From: Ornithinimicrobium pratense
GTDB lineage: Bacteria > Actinomycetota > Actinomycetes > Actinomycetales > Dermatophilaceae
Assembly: GCF_008843165.1 (NCBI RefSeq)
Contig: NZ_CP044427.1
Location: forward strand, 2,852,001 to 2,916,000
Reading direction: 5' to 3'
DNA: 64,000 bases
Shown: positions 42,822 to 50,440 of the stretch, one piece after another
How the letters are laid out: every line of letters begins with the position of its first letter
Numbering within the stretch: position 1 is the stretch's first letter
Notes under the pieces: model-generated
The model's database searches: none
What the model was told of the DNA's origin: nothing
The model's input: only the letters and a program-made list of their open reading frames with translations
Made by a program: the position numbers and the translations under genes

Positions 42822-43880
42822 TCAGGCGCGGGGGATGCGGGGACGCTGGGCGGGTCGCTCGGCGCTGACCGGCACGATCGTCGTCTGGGAGGCCGACACG
42901 TCACCGGCGAGCAGCACGGCGGACGGGTCCGTGGTGAACTTCACCAGCGCCAGGGCGATCGGGCCGTCCTCGTAGTGGCGGGCGACGCTCCTCAGCGTGC
43001 CGACCGCGCGACCACCGTCCGAGGGGACCAGCTCGGTGCCGGGCTCGGGGCTGACGTGCCCGGACCCGTCGAGGTGGAGGAAGACGACGCGGCGCGGCGG
43101 GCGGCCGAGGTTCTTGACCCGGGCGACGGTCTCCTGGCCGCGGTAGCACCCCTTCTGCAGGTGCACGGCCGTGCGCAGCCAGTCGAGCTCGTGCGGGATC
43201 GAGCGGTGGTCGGTGTCCACGTCGCCGCGGGGCCGCCAGGCGGCGACGCGCAGCGCCTCGGCGGCCCAGGTGCCGGCCAGCGGACGGTCACCGACCGCGG
43301 CCTCCAGGTCCGACCGGGGCACGATCAGCTCGCGCCAGGCCCGGCCGTGCCCGGGGTGCGCCTCACCCTGGGGTCCGTAGGCGTGCGTGTCCCCGACGGT
43401 CCGGGGCCACGGGTCGACCCAGGCGAGGGGTTCGCCCTCGACGGACTCGGCGGCGATCGGCTCACCCAGCACCGCGTACTCCGAAGAGACGTCGGCCACC
43501 TCGACCCGCAGCATGAACCGCATCGAGTCCAGCCAGCCGCTGACCACCTCGGCCGCTCCCGGCTCGGTCGTCAGCCAGGTGGTGGTGCCGTCGTCGACGA
43601 CGTGGAGCGCGTGCTCCACGTGCCCCTTGGGCGAGAGGATGAGCGTCTCCACCCCGGTGCGGGGCGGCAAGTCGGTCAGGTGCTGGGTGGTCAGCGAGTG
43701 CAGCCAGTTCAACCGATCCGGGCCGGTGATCGTGACCACGCCCCGGTGGGAGAGGTCGACGACGGCCAGGCCCTCCTGCAGCAGGCGCTGCTCGCGGTGC
43801 GGATTGCCGTAGTGGGCCGCGACACCGGCGTCGATCCCGCTGCCGTCGACGGCCCCGGGGCGATCCAGCAGGGTGCTCAT
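42822..43880 (-). CDS. ygfZ: Folate-binding YgfZ-like protein
   Basis: This 352-aa protein has the aminomethyltransferase-like fold (VDLSHRGVVTITGPDRLNWL near 40-62) and the YgfZ signature KGCYRGQETVARVKNLGRPP. YgfZ/IBA57 proteins help maintain certain Fe-S enzymes in a folate-dependent way. It is 52 bp upstream of the BKACE gene on the same strand and divergent from the LCP gene, with starts 100 bp apart. Confidence 0.92.
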   Translation of the reverse strand: MSTLLDRPGAVDGSGIDAGVAAHYGNPHREQRLLQEGLAVVDLSHRGVVTITGPDRLNWLHSLTTQHLTDLPPRTGVETLILSPKGHVEHALHVVDDGTTTWLTTEPGAAEVVSGWLDSMRFMLRVEVADVSSEYAVLGEPIAAESVEGEPLAWVDPWPRTVGDTHAYGPQGEAHPGHGRAWRELIVPRSDLEAAVGDRPLAGTWAAEALRVAAWRPRGDVDTDHRSIPHELDWLRTAVHLQKGCYRGQETVARVKNLGRPPRRVVFLHLDGSGHVSPEPGTELVPSDGGRAVGTLRSVARHYEDGPIALALVKFTTDPSAVLLAGDVSASQTTIVPVSAERPAQRPRIPRA

Positions 43881-43979
43881 GGCGTCCTCTCTCGGTGGTC
43901 CTTGAGGTGGTGCGTGGTTTCATCCCACGGTAGCCCGCGTGCAGGGAACGCCCACCATCCGACCGTAGAATCGCTGATT

Positions 43980-45170
43980 ATGGCGCATCAAGACCAGGAC
44001 AGCCGCACCGACCGGCCTGCAGACACCCGTCGGCGGCGACCGTTGCGGACCCTGGTGGTCGGTGTGGCTGTCCTGGCTCTTCTCGGGGTCGCCAGTCTGG
44101 TCGGCTTCGCCTTTTTCCTGCAGCGCACCGTGGAGAACAACATCGTCCACGAGGAGCTCAAGGCCGACGACAACTCCCAGATCACCCTCTCCCCCGACCA
44201 GTTCGGCGGACACCGGCCTGGTGACGAGGACGCCGGGCAGGACGGAGGGGTCGAGGTCGAGGACGGGGTCGAGAACGACGAGGGCCTCCCGCCGATCGTC
44301 GGCGAGGACGGCGAAGAGCTGTCGGTCGAGGACGGAAGCACGGTCCCCACCACCAACCCGGCCCGCCCCGAGACCGCCGGGGACGCCTTGAACTTCCTCA
44401 TCATCGGCACCGACAGCCGTGACCTGGCCCTCGAGCGGGGTCGCTCGGACGTCATCATCCTGGCCCACGTCAACCACGACCGGACACGGGTGGACCTGGT
44501 CCACTTCCCCCGCGACCTGTTCGTGCCGATCGCCGGGACCGGCGGCTCCTCCAAGATCAACGCCGCCTACGCCTACGGCGGGGCACCGCTGCTGGTGCAG
44601 ACCATCCAGCCCCTCGTCGGCGTGCCGATCGACCACGTCGCGATCACCGACTTCGAGAGTTTCAAGGAGATGACGGACTCGATCGGCGGGGTGCAGGTGC
44701 AGGTCACCGAGGCCGGCGGCGGGTTCGACGTCGGCACCCACCGGATGGACGGCGAGCAGGGTCTGCGCTTCGTGCGCGAGCGCTACAGCCTGTCCCAGGG
44801 TGACATCTCCCGCGGCGAGCGGCAGATGCAGTTCGTCAAGGGGGTGATGAACAAGGCCCTGTCCCGCGAGACCCTGACCAACCCGGGCCGGCTGGCCGGT
44901 TTCGTCGACGCCGCCACCACCAACCTCACCGTCGATGCGGACCTGCGGGTCGGCGACATGCGCGACCTGGCCTTCGCCATGCGCAATGTGCGCGGCGACG
45001 ACATCCACTTCTGGACCGGGCCGTGGAGCGGCATCGACATGCACCCGGTGGCCGGCTCGATCGTGGTCATGGCACCCGAGCAGATGCAGGTGCTTGCCCA
45101 GCACCTGCAGAACGACACGATGGACTCCTACGTCGACGACGTTTCGCCGCGGCAGGGTTTCGGCGGCTGA
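43980..45170 (+). CDS. LytR-CpsA-Psr (LCP) family cell-wall glycopolymer ligase
   Basis: This 396-aa protein has a basic cytoplasmic start and one membrane helix (about 22-45). An unusually acidic linker of about 75 residues follows, then the LCP domain: FLIIGTDSRD, RSDVIILAHVN, LVHFPRDLFVPI, KINAAYAYGG and GLRFVRERYSLSQGDISRG. LCP enzymes transfer undecaprenyl-linked polymers to peptidoglycan. A TAGAAT box lies 8 nt before ATG 43980. No ribosome site is apparent. Confidence 0.92.
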   Translation: MAHQDQDSRTDRPADTRRRRPLRTLVVGVAVLALLGVASLVGFAFFLQRTVENNIVHEELKADDNSQITLSPDQFGGHRPGDEDAGQDGGVEVEDGVENDEGLPPIVGEDGEELSVEDGSTVPTTNPARPETAGDALNFLIIGTDSRDLALERGRSDVIILAHVNHDRTRVDLVHFPRDLFVPIAGTGGSSKINAAYAYGGAPLLVQTIQPLVGVPIDHVAITDFESFKEMTDSIGGVQVQVTEAGGGFDVGTHRMDGEQGLRFVRERYSLSQGDISRGERQMQFVKGVMNKALSRETLTNPGRLAGFVDAATTNLTVDADLRVGDMRDLAFAMRNVRGDDIHFWTGPWSGIDMHPVAGSIVVMAPEQMQVLAQHLQNDTMDSYVDDVSPRQGFGG

Positions 45171-45184
45171 CCACCCTTGGGCAT

Positions 45185-45207
45185 GCCGCCCCGCCCGGCG
45201 GGGTGGC
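45185..45207. terminator. Terminator after the LCP gene
   Basis: GCCGCCCCGCC and GGCGGGGTGGC form a near-perfect 11-bp inverted repeat, 14 bp after the LCP stop and before the convergent nitrobindin stop. Confidence 0.6.
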
Positions 45208-45257
45208 GCGAGTGAACCCCGGCGGGTGCCCGAGGTCAGACCCGGCTGCGACCCGGG

Positions 45258-45752
45258 TTAGACCCGGCGCAGCTCGGCGGAGAGGTGGGACTGCATGGCG
45301 TGGCCGGTGGCGGCCATGTCCATCACCCACATCATGTTGCCGTTGACGTAGCCATAGAGCCGGGACGCGGCGTTGTACTCCTTGGCGTGCGGGCTGCGGA
45401 TCACCCCGTCGGTCGCCACCTCGACCTTGGCCGGGCTGGTCCGCCCGTAGTACATCTCCACGATGCCGGTCGGGTGGGTCAGCAGCAGCTCGACCTCACC
45501 GTCGGGTTGGGGCCGCCAGAAGCCCGTCTCCACCGCGGCCGGCCGCTCCTTGTTGCCCTGCGCGTCCAGGATCCAGGCGCGGGAGGTCCACATGAAGAAC
45601 GGCCGCCCGTCATGGGTGACGTCGATCTCCTGGCCAAAGTTGCGCGACTCGATCGAGGGGTAGCCGACCACCCCCGCGCCGGCCCAGGAGCCGAGCATCC
45701 AGGCCAGGGGGGCGCAGTCGGGGTGCATGGTGGGGTCGATCTCGATAGGCAC
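45258..45752 (-). CDS. Nitrobindin-like heme/fatty-acid-binding-fold protein
   Basis: This 164-aa beta-barrel protein has LAWMLGSWAGAGVVGYP at the N-terminus, FWRPQPDGEVELLLTHPTG in the middle and HAMQSHLSAELRRV at the C-terminus, which supplies the conserved heme His. Related mycobacterial nitrobindins isomerise peroxynitrite. GTG 45752 has a TACCAT box (45759-45764) 6 nt upstream, a leaderless start. Longer upstream frames are not conserved. Confidence 0.85.
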   Translation of the reverse strand: MPIEIDPTMHPDCAPLAWMLGSWAGAGVVGYPSIESRNFGQEIDVTHDGRPFFMWTSRAWILDAQGNKERPAAVETGFWRPQPDGEVELLLTHPTGIVEMYYGRTSPAKVEVATDGVIRSPHAKEYNAASRLYGYVNGNMMWVMDMAATGHAMQSHLSAELRRV

Positions 45753-45846
45753 CGCCCCATGGTAGGCGCACCGGCAGCCGCAGGCATGCGGCCACGGGGT
45801 CCGGCTGCGCAGCCGAGTGCAGGACGACCGGTGCTCAGCGGCCGGC

Positions 45847-46617
45847 TCAGCCGGGCAGCGCCCCCGGCACGAAGGTGAGGGCCACCAGGTAGGGCACGAG
45901 CCCGACAGCCAGCACCGAGGCAATCGCCGCCACCAGACGCGGCCGGGGGTGGGCCATCGTCGGCAGGTGCCCCAGCACGGCCCGGGCCGCGTGGCTGAGC
46001 GCGGCGCTGGCCACGCCGACCAGGACCCAGACCAGCACGGGGGCCCCCAGCAGCCAGGCGGCAGCGGAGGCCGCCCCGGCCCCGGCGAGGAGCGCCACCG
46101 GCGTCAGCCACGGGCGGGCAGCGGGCAGCGAGCCGAGCAGGTCGGTGAGGGCGGATGCGGCCGCCGCGGCCAGGGCGCCCACCACCAGTGCGATCCCGAG
46201 GTCGGTGCGACTGGCGGGAACCAGCAACACCCCCGTGCCGACGACCGCCAGGGCCAGCACCACCGCGCTGACCGACTCCACCACGCGCGGCCGGCCGTCC
46301 CGCCGCAACAGCTGGTGCAGGAAGGCAGCGATCATCGACAGCGCCGCCGCGGCCGGAAGCCAGCCCAGCCACGGGGAGGCGTCGCGGCCCACCACCGCCG
46401 CGAGCAGCGCGAGGCCGCCCAGGGCCAGCACCCCGAAGGTGCCCCTCGGCGTGGGCAGCGCCAACGCCCCCGCCCAACCCCAGGCGATGACACTCGCACA
46501 GGCCGCCAGACCGACCGCCAGCAGCACGGGGGACGCCGCCGCGGCGATCCCGAGCGTCAGCGCCACGGCCAGCACCTCCAGCGTCAGCTGGACACGGTGA
46601 CGGGTGGCGTGCGGCAT
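45847..46617 (-). CDS. Polytopic membrane protein of unknown function
   Basis: This 256-aa protein is almost entirely hydrophobic, with seven or eight predicted helices (for example LTLEVLAVALTLGIAAAASP and ASVLAVGLVPYLVALTFVP). No family motif is recognised. ATG 46617 has a GGAGG site 2 nt away and is 51 bp from the divergent glnR start. Most of it is Ala/Leu/Val/Gly, so remote homology is hard to judge by eye. Confidence 0.65.
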   Translation of the reverse strand: MPHATRHRVQLTLEVLAVALTLGIAAAASPVLLAVGLAACASVIAWGWAGALALPTPRGTFGVLALGGLALLAAVVGRDASPWLGWLPAAAALSMIAAFLHQLLRRDGRPRVVESVSAVVLALAVVGTGVLLVPASRTDLGIALVVGALAAAAASALTDLLGSLPAARPWLTPVALLAGAGAASAAAWLLGAPVLVWVLVGVASAALSHAARAVLGHLPTMAHPRPRLVAAIASVLAVGLVPYLVALTFVPGALPG

Positions 46618-46668
46618 ACCTCCATCTTGCCCCACCGACTGCGGGCAGGCGTCTGTCACACTTTTGTC

Positions 46669-47388
46669 GTGGCCGACCTGGTCCTGCTCACCCCACGCAC
46701 GGCCGAGGACACCTCGGCCATCGAGGTGCTGCCCGGGCTCGCCCTCCTGCCGCACCGGGTCAGCGTGGTGGGACCCGACCCGGCCGTGCTGCTCTCCCGC
46801 CCCGCCTGCCAGCTGGTGCTCGTGGACGCTGTGCACGATCTGGTCCGGGCCCGGGCCACGCTGCGCACCGTGGCCGCCATGGAGCTGGGCCTGCCGGTGG
46901 TGGCGGTCGTGGGTGAGGGTGCGCTGGCCGTGGTGGACGAGCAGTGGCCGATGGAGGATCTGGTCCTCGCGGGTGCTGCACCGGCCGAGGTCGCGGCCCG
47001 CCTGCGGCTCGCCCTCTCCCGGGGCAGCCGGGCCGGTGGATCAGCGCCGGCCGCGCAGCCAGAAGCGGATGAGCCCGAGACCATCCGGGTCGCTGACATC
47101 GTCGTGGACGAGGCCAGCTGGACCGTGCGGGCCGGCGGTCGGGTGCTGGACCTGACGTTCAAGGAGTTCGAGCTGCTGCGCTACCTCGTCAGCCACCCGG
47201 GTCGGGTGCTGACCCGGCACCAGCTCCTGCAGCACGTGTGGGGGTCGGACTACTACGGCGGCACCCGCACGGTGGACGTGCACGTCCGCAGGCTGCGGGC
47301 CAAGCTCGGACCGGAGCGCGAGACGCTCATCGGCACCATCCGCGGCGTCGGCTATCGGTTCAGCCCGCCACGCGGCGCGCCGCGGTGA
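46669..47388 (+). CDS. glnR: GlnR-type winged-helix response regulator
   Basis: This 239-aa protein has an atypical receiver domain (QLVLVDAVHDLV keeps one Asp, while the other acidic-pocket residues are absent). The C-terminal OmpR-type winged helix carries FKEFELLRYLVSHPGRVLTR, HVWGSDYYGG and RGVGYRFSPP. GlnR controls nitrogen assimilation in actinobacteria without a cognate kinase. Adjacency to mshD is conserved (Rv0818-Rv0819). A CACACT box lies 6 nt before GTG 46669. It could be another orphan OmpR regulator, but synteny favours GlnR. Confidence 0.82.
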   Translation: MADLVLLTPRTAEDTSAIEVLPGLALLPHRVSVVGPDPAVLLSRPACQLVLVDAVHDLVRARATLRTVAAMELGLPVVAVVGEGALAVVDEQWPMEDLVLAGAAPAEVAARLRLALSRGSRAGGSAPAAQPEADEPETIRVADIVVDEASWTVRAGGRVLDLTFKEFELLRYLVSHPGRVLTRHQLLQHVWGSDYYGGTRTVDVHVRRLRAKLGPERETLIGTIRGVGYRFSPPRGAPR

Positions 47389-47409
47389 CCTGCATGCCAG
47401 ACTGGCACC

Positions 47410-48417
47410 ATGCCCGGCCCCAACATCGTCGTCGAAGAGTTGTCTGCGCTCCCTGGGAACCTGTCTGGGAACGTGCTCGCCCTTGCGGTGCGGGCCAGCC
47501 ACCACGACGGCGTCCGGCCGCTGTCTGAACAGACCATCCTGCAGGCCCAGCGGTTGCCCGAGGACCACGACCGCTCGCCCAGCGGGGTCCACCTGCTCGT
47601 CATCGAGGCAGACCCACGCTCTAGCGGCAGCCCGCTGGAGCCCGGCCCCGGTGAGAACCCGGTCGTGCTCGGCTACGGCTACGTCGACCTCGGTGACCCG
47701 CAGGCACCTTCCGCCGAGCTGGTGATCGACCCCGCACATCGCCGGCAGGGCCTCGGTGGTGCGCTGCTGGATCACGTCCTGCTGCGTTGGCCACAGGCGC
47801 GCCTGTGGTCGCATGGCGACCTCCAGGACGCCCGCCGGCTCTACACCTCGCGTCAGCTGTCCGTGGTCCGCGAGCTGTGGCAGATGTCGCGCCCGCTGGC
47901 CGGGGAATGGTCTGACCTGCCCGAGCAGGTAGCACTGCCCGAGGGCTTCGCGGTCCGCCCCTTCCAGGTCGGGGCGGACGAAGGGACCTGGCTGGGGGTC
48001 AACGCCCGGGCCTTCGCCGACCACGCCGAGCAGGGCCGGATGACCCAGTCCGACCTCGCCGACCGGCAGCGCGAGCCGTGGTTCGACCCGCACGGCTTCC
48101 TCATCATCGAGGACACCACCGCGCCCGAGCCCGACGGGCGGGCCCGCATCGCCGCCTTCCACTGGACCAAGGTCGAGCCCGAGGACCCCTCGACCGGGGA
48201 GGTCTACGTGGTCGGCGTGGACCCGGACTACCAGGGCCGCGGGCTCGGCAAGGCGGTCACCCTGCTCGGCCTGCAGCACCTGCGTGCCTGCGGTGTCCGG
48301 ACCGCGACCCTCTACGTCGACGGGGACAACCCGGCCGCGATCGCCACCTACCACCGGCTGGGCTTCGAGCGCTCAGCGGTGGACGTCATGTACGCCGCTG
48401 GGATCACGGAGGCGTGA
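47410..48417 (+). CDS. mshD: Mycothiol synthase (acetyltransferase, last step)
   Basis: This 335-aa protein has two GNAT domains. Acetyl-CoA loops are visible in AHRRQGLGGALLDHVLLRW and PDYQGRGLGKAVTLLGLQHL. The substrate-binding HWTKVEPEDPSTGEVYVVGV is typical of MshD, which acetylates Cys-GlcN-Ins. A CAGACT box ends 6 nt before ATG 47410. The stop overlaps the next gene's GTG. Confidence 0.94.
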   Translation: MPGPNIVVEELSALPGNLSGNVLALAVRASHHDGVRPLSEQTILQAQRLPEDHDRSPSGVHLLVIEADPRSSGSPLEPGPGENPVVLGYGYVDLGDPQAPSAELVIDPAHRRQGLGGALLDHVLLRWPQARLWSHGDLQDARRLYTSRQLSVVRELWQMSRPLAGEWSDLPEQVALPEGFAVRPFQVGADEGTWLGVNARAFADHAEQGRMTQSDLADRQREPWFDPHGFLIIEDTTAPEPDGRARIAAFHWTKVEPEDPSTGEVYVVGVDPDYQGRGLGKAVTLLGLQHLRACGVRTATLYVDGDNPAAIATYHRLGFERSAVDVMYAAGITEA

Positions 48418-49358
48418 GCCCCCGGGGGGAGGTGCGTGCGGCCGGGGTGATCCCGGTACGGCTGCGCCCGGGCACCCTGGAGGTGGCCGTGGTGCACCGG
48501 CCCAAGTACGACGACTGGTCCTGGCCCAAGGGCAAGCTGGACCACGGCGAGGACTTCGTCTCCGCTGCCGTGCGGGAGACGTGGGAGGAGACCGGGCTGC
48601 GGGTCCGTCTCGTGGCACCCCTGCCCCAGGTGCGTTACCCCCTCCGCAGCGGGGGCACCAAGCTGGTCAGCTACTGGACGGCGGAAGTGGCCGGGGGCAC
48701 GGGCCAGCTGGAGCACGAGGTCGACCAGGTGGAATGGCTCACGCCCGAGCGCGCAGCCGCACGGCTGACCTACCAGCGCGACCGGGAGCTGCTCGAGCGG
48801 GTCGTCGCCCGCCATACGGCCGGTCTGCTGGACGCCTGGCCCCTGCTTGTCGTCCGCCACGCGCACGCCCTCTCCCGCGACGACTGGTCCGGGCCTGACG
48901 AGCTGCGGCCACTGAGCAAGTCCGGCACCCGCCGGGCCCAGGGTCGCATGGCCGCCGTCCTGGCCGCCTACGCACCCCAGCTGGTCCTGTCCAGCCCTGC
49001 CGTGCGCTGCACCGACAGCGTGCTGCCTTTCAGCAGGGAGACGGGCGTCGAGGTGAGCACCAGGAAGGGCCTGTCCGAAGAAGGCTTCGCGGCCGACCGC
49101 AGCAAGGTCGACAAGCACCTGGACAGGGTGCTGGCCCGCGGCGAGGCCACAGCCCTGTGCACCCACGGCCCGGTGCTGCCCACGCTGCTCACCCGGCTGG
49201 CCGACCGCGCCCACGTGCACCTCGACAACAGCGAGCACCGGATGCTGCGGCGGTTGCGGGACGCGGCGATGGACAAGGGCGAGATTTTGGCGTGCACCAT
49301 GGCCGGCCGGGGCGAGGACGCCCGCGTCGTCGCGGTCGAGCGGCACCGTCCCAGCTGA
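48414..49358 (+). CDS. NUDIX hydrolase-histidine phosphatase fusion (MutT1-like)
   Basis: This 314-aa protein joins an N-terminal NUDIX domain and a C-terminal histidine-phosphatase domain. The Nudix box is GEDFVSAAVRETWEETGLRV, preceded by RPKYDDWSWPKGKLDHGE. The second domain has LLVVRHAHALSRDDW and LCTHGPVLPTLL. This is the layout of mycobacterial MutT1, which hydrolyses oxidised nucleotides and diadenosine polyphosphates. GTG 48414 overlaps the mshD stop (GTGA). Confidence 0.9.
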   Translation: MSPRGEVRAAGVIPVRLRPGTLEVAVVHRPKYDDWSWPKGKLDHGEDFVSAAVRETWEETGLRVRLVAPLPQVRYPLRSGGTKLVSYWTAEVAGGTGQLEHEVDQVEWLTPERAAARLTYQRDRELLERVVARHTAGLLDAWPLLVVRHAHALSRDDWSGPDELRPLSKSGTRRAQGRMAAVLAAYAPQLVLSSPAVRCTDSVLPFSRETGVEVSTRKGLSEEGFAADRSKVDKHLDRVLARGEATALCTHGPVLPTLLTRLADRAHVHLDNSEHRMLRRLRDAAMDKGEILACTMAGRGEDARVVAVERHRPS

Positions 49359-49395
49359 GGCGGTCGGCCCCGGTCCTGGTGAGCCGGAGCAGGGC

Positions 49396-49469
49396 GATCA
49401 CGATGGCGCCGATCACGATGGCGCCGATCATGATGGCGCCGATCACGATGGCGCCGTCATGATGGCGCC
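49396..49469. repeat. 15-bp tandem repeat downstream of the MutT1-like gene
   Basis: GATCACGATGGCGCC occurs at 49396, 49411 and 49441. A variant GATCATGATGGCGCC is at 49426, and a final 14-bp copy is at 49456. It starts 38 bp after the stop codon. No gene covers it. Confidence 0.9.
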
Positions 49470-49498
49470 GGGGCGAACGGCACGGCCTGGGGAAAGAA

Positions 49499-49589
49499 AG
49501 TGCGTGCCGGACCGGGAGCGCCTCTCGGCGCGAGGCCGCTCGTAGCGGCGTATTTTGGAGCCCGGGGCTGCCGCGGCCCGGCACGCACT
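49499..49589. other. Branched structured element in the 380-bp convergent gap
   Basis: The gap from 49359 to 49738 has no supported gene. AGTGCGTGCCGG (49499-49510) pairs perfectly with 49578-49589 and encloses two hairpins: GCGCC-TCTC-GGCGC (49518-49531) and GCCGCT-CGT-AGCGGC (49535-49549). The second hairpin is followed by GTATTTT on the plus strand. Beyond the outer arm the minus strand reads TTTCTTTCC. The simplest reading is a bidirectional terminator for the mutT1 and treYZ operons. A structured small RNA is possible. Confidence 0.55.
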
Positions 49590-49738
49590 GGGAGTTAACC
49601 AGAACCTCCCGGAAGGTATTCCCCCGGCCTGCCGCGTCAGTCCGCCCACGCGGGGTGGCGGCGTGCTCAGATCCCGCGGTGACGCCCGGTCAGTAGGGGG
49701 TGCCTGCGGGCGTGCTCAGCGCCGGCTGCGGCGGGCGC

Positions 49739-50368
49739 TCAGTGCAGCTCGCCCAGGCGCCAGAGCCGGGCGCAGGCGGTGAGGTCGTCGGCGGTGTCAC
49801 GCAGCCGGGCGGCCCGCCTAACCTGGTCGTGGGCCACCTCGGCGGCCGAGGGGTCGACCAGACCCACCGCCATCACTTGGCAGAAGGCCGAGGCACGTTC
49901 GAGCGCGATCGCCAGGTCGCCGGTGAAGACCCCGCTGAGGATCTCCTCGGTGAGCCGGCGCAGGTCCTCCGGCTGCGGGGGCTCGACGAGACCCGCGATC
50001 GCGCGGTAGACCTCCGCGTGTGCGGCGCCGGAGGAGAACTGCCGGCCGACGTCCTCGGGCTGGCGCCGGACCCACTCGTGCAGCAGGTAGAGCCGCCAGA
50101 GGGCGCCGGGCAATGTGCGGGCCGGCCGGTCGGCCCACATCTCGGCCACGGTGGATAACCCGAGCTCCTCGACCAGTCGGATCAACCGCCGGGTCAGCTC
50201 GGGGTCATCACGTCCCTCCTCGCGGCCGCGTCCGATCACCAGCTCGGCGGTGCGGTGCGCCGTCTCCGCCGCCTCCAGCGGGTCCACCCCGCCGGCGACG
50301 CCCTCGAGCAGCTCGGTCGGCCGCAGGGTCGGCCGGTGAAAGGGACGACGGCGGTGCTCCTCGCTCAT
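49739..50368 (-). CDS. Conserved actinobacterial protein of unknown function
   Basis: This 209-aa soluble, mostly helical, Arg/Glu-rich protein includes RPTELLEGVAGGVDPLEAAE, GALWRLYLLHEWVRRQPEDV and FTGDLAIALERASAFCQVMA. I do not recognise a family. No signal peptide or membrane segment is seen. It lies 72 bp after treZ on the same strand and may be the last gene of that operon. Confidence 0.7.
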   Translation of the reverse strand: MSEEHRRRPFHRPTLRPTELLEGVAGGVDPLEAAETAHRTAELVIGRGREEGRDDPELTRRLIRLVEELGLSTVAEMWADRPARTLPGALWRLYLLHEWVRRQPEDVGRQFSSGAAHAEVYRAIAGLVEPPQPEDLRRLTEEILSGVFTGDLAIALERASAFCQVMAVGLVDPSAAEVAHDQVRRAARLRDTADDLTACARLWRLGELH

Positions 50369-50440
50369 GCTGCACCTCCCGCGTGCTGGGTGTCGTCGTG
50401 GCTCTCCTGGTGGACCTGGTGGTGGGCCGCGGTCATCGTG

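Noticed and set aside
42636..43979. N-terminal extension of the LCP frame reaching back to 42636
   Set aside because: It is antisense to ygfZ and lacks homology. ATG 43980 gives the basic start and membrane helix expected of LCP proteins.
49157..49649. Small open frames across the 15-bp repeats and structured element
   Set aside because: They encode only the repeat peptide or Arg/Pro-rich shadow sequence and lack ribosome sites.
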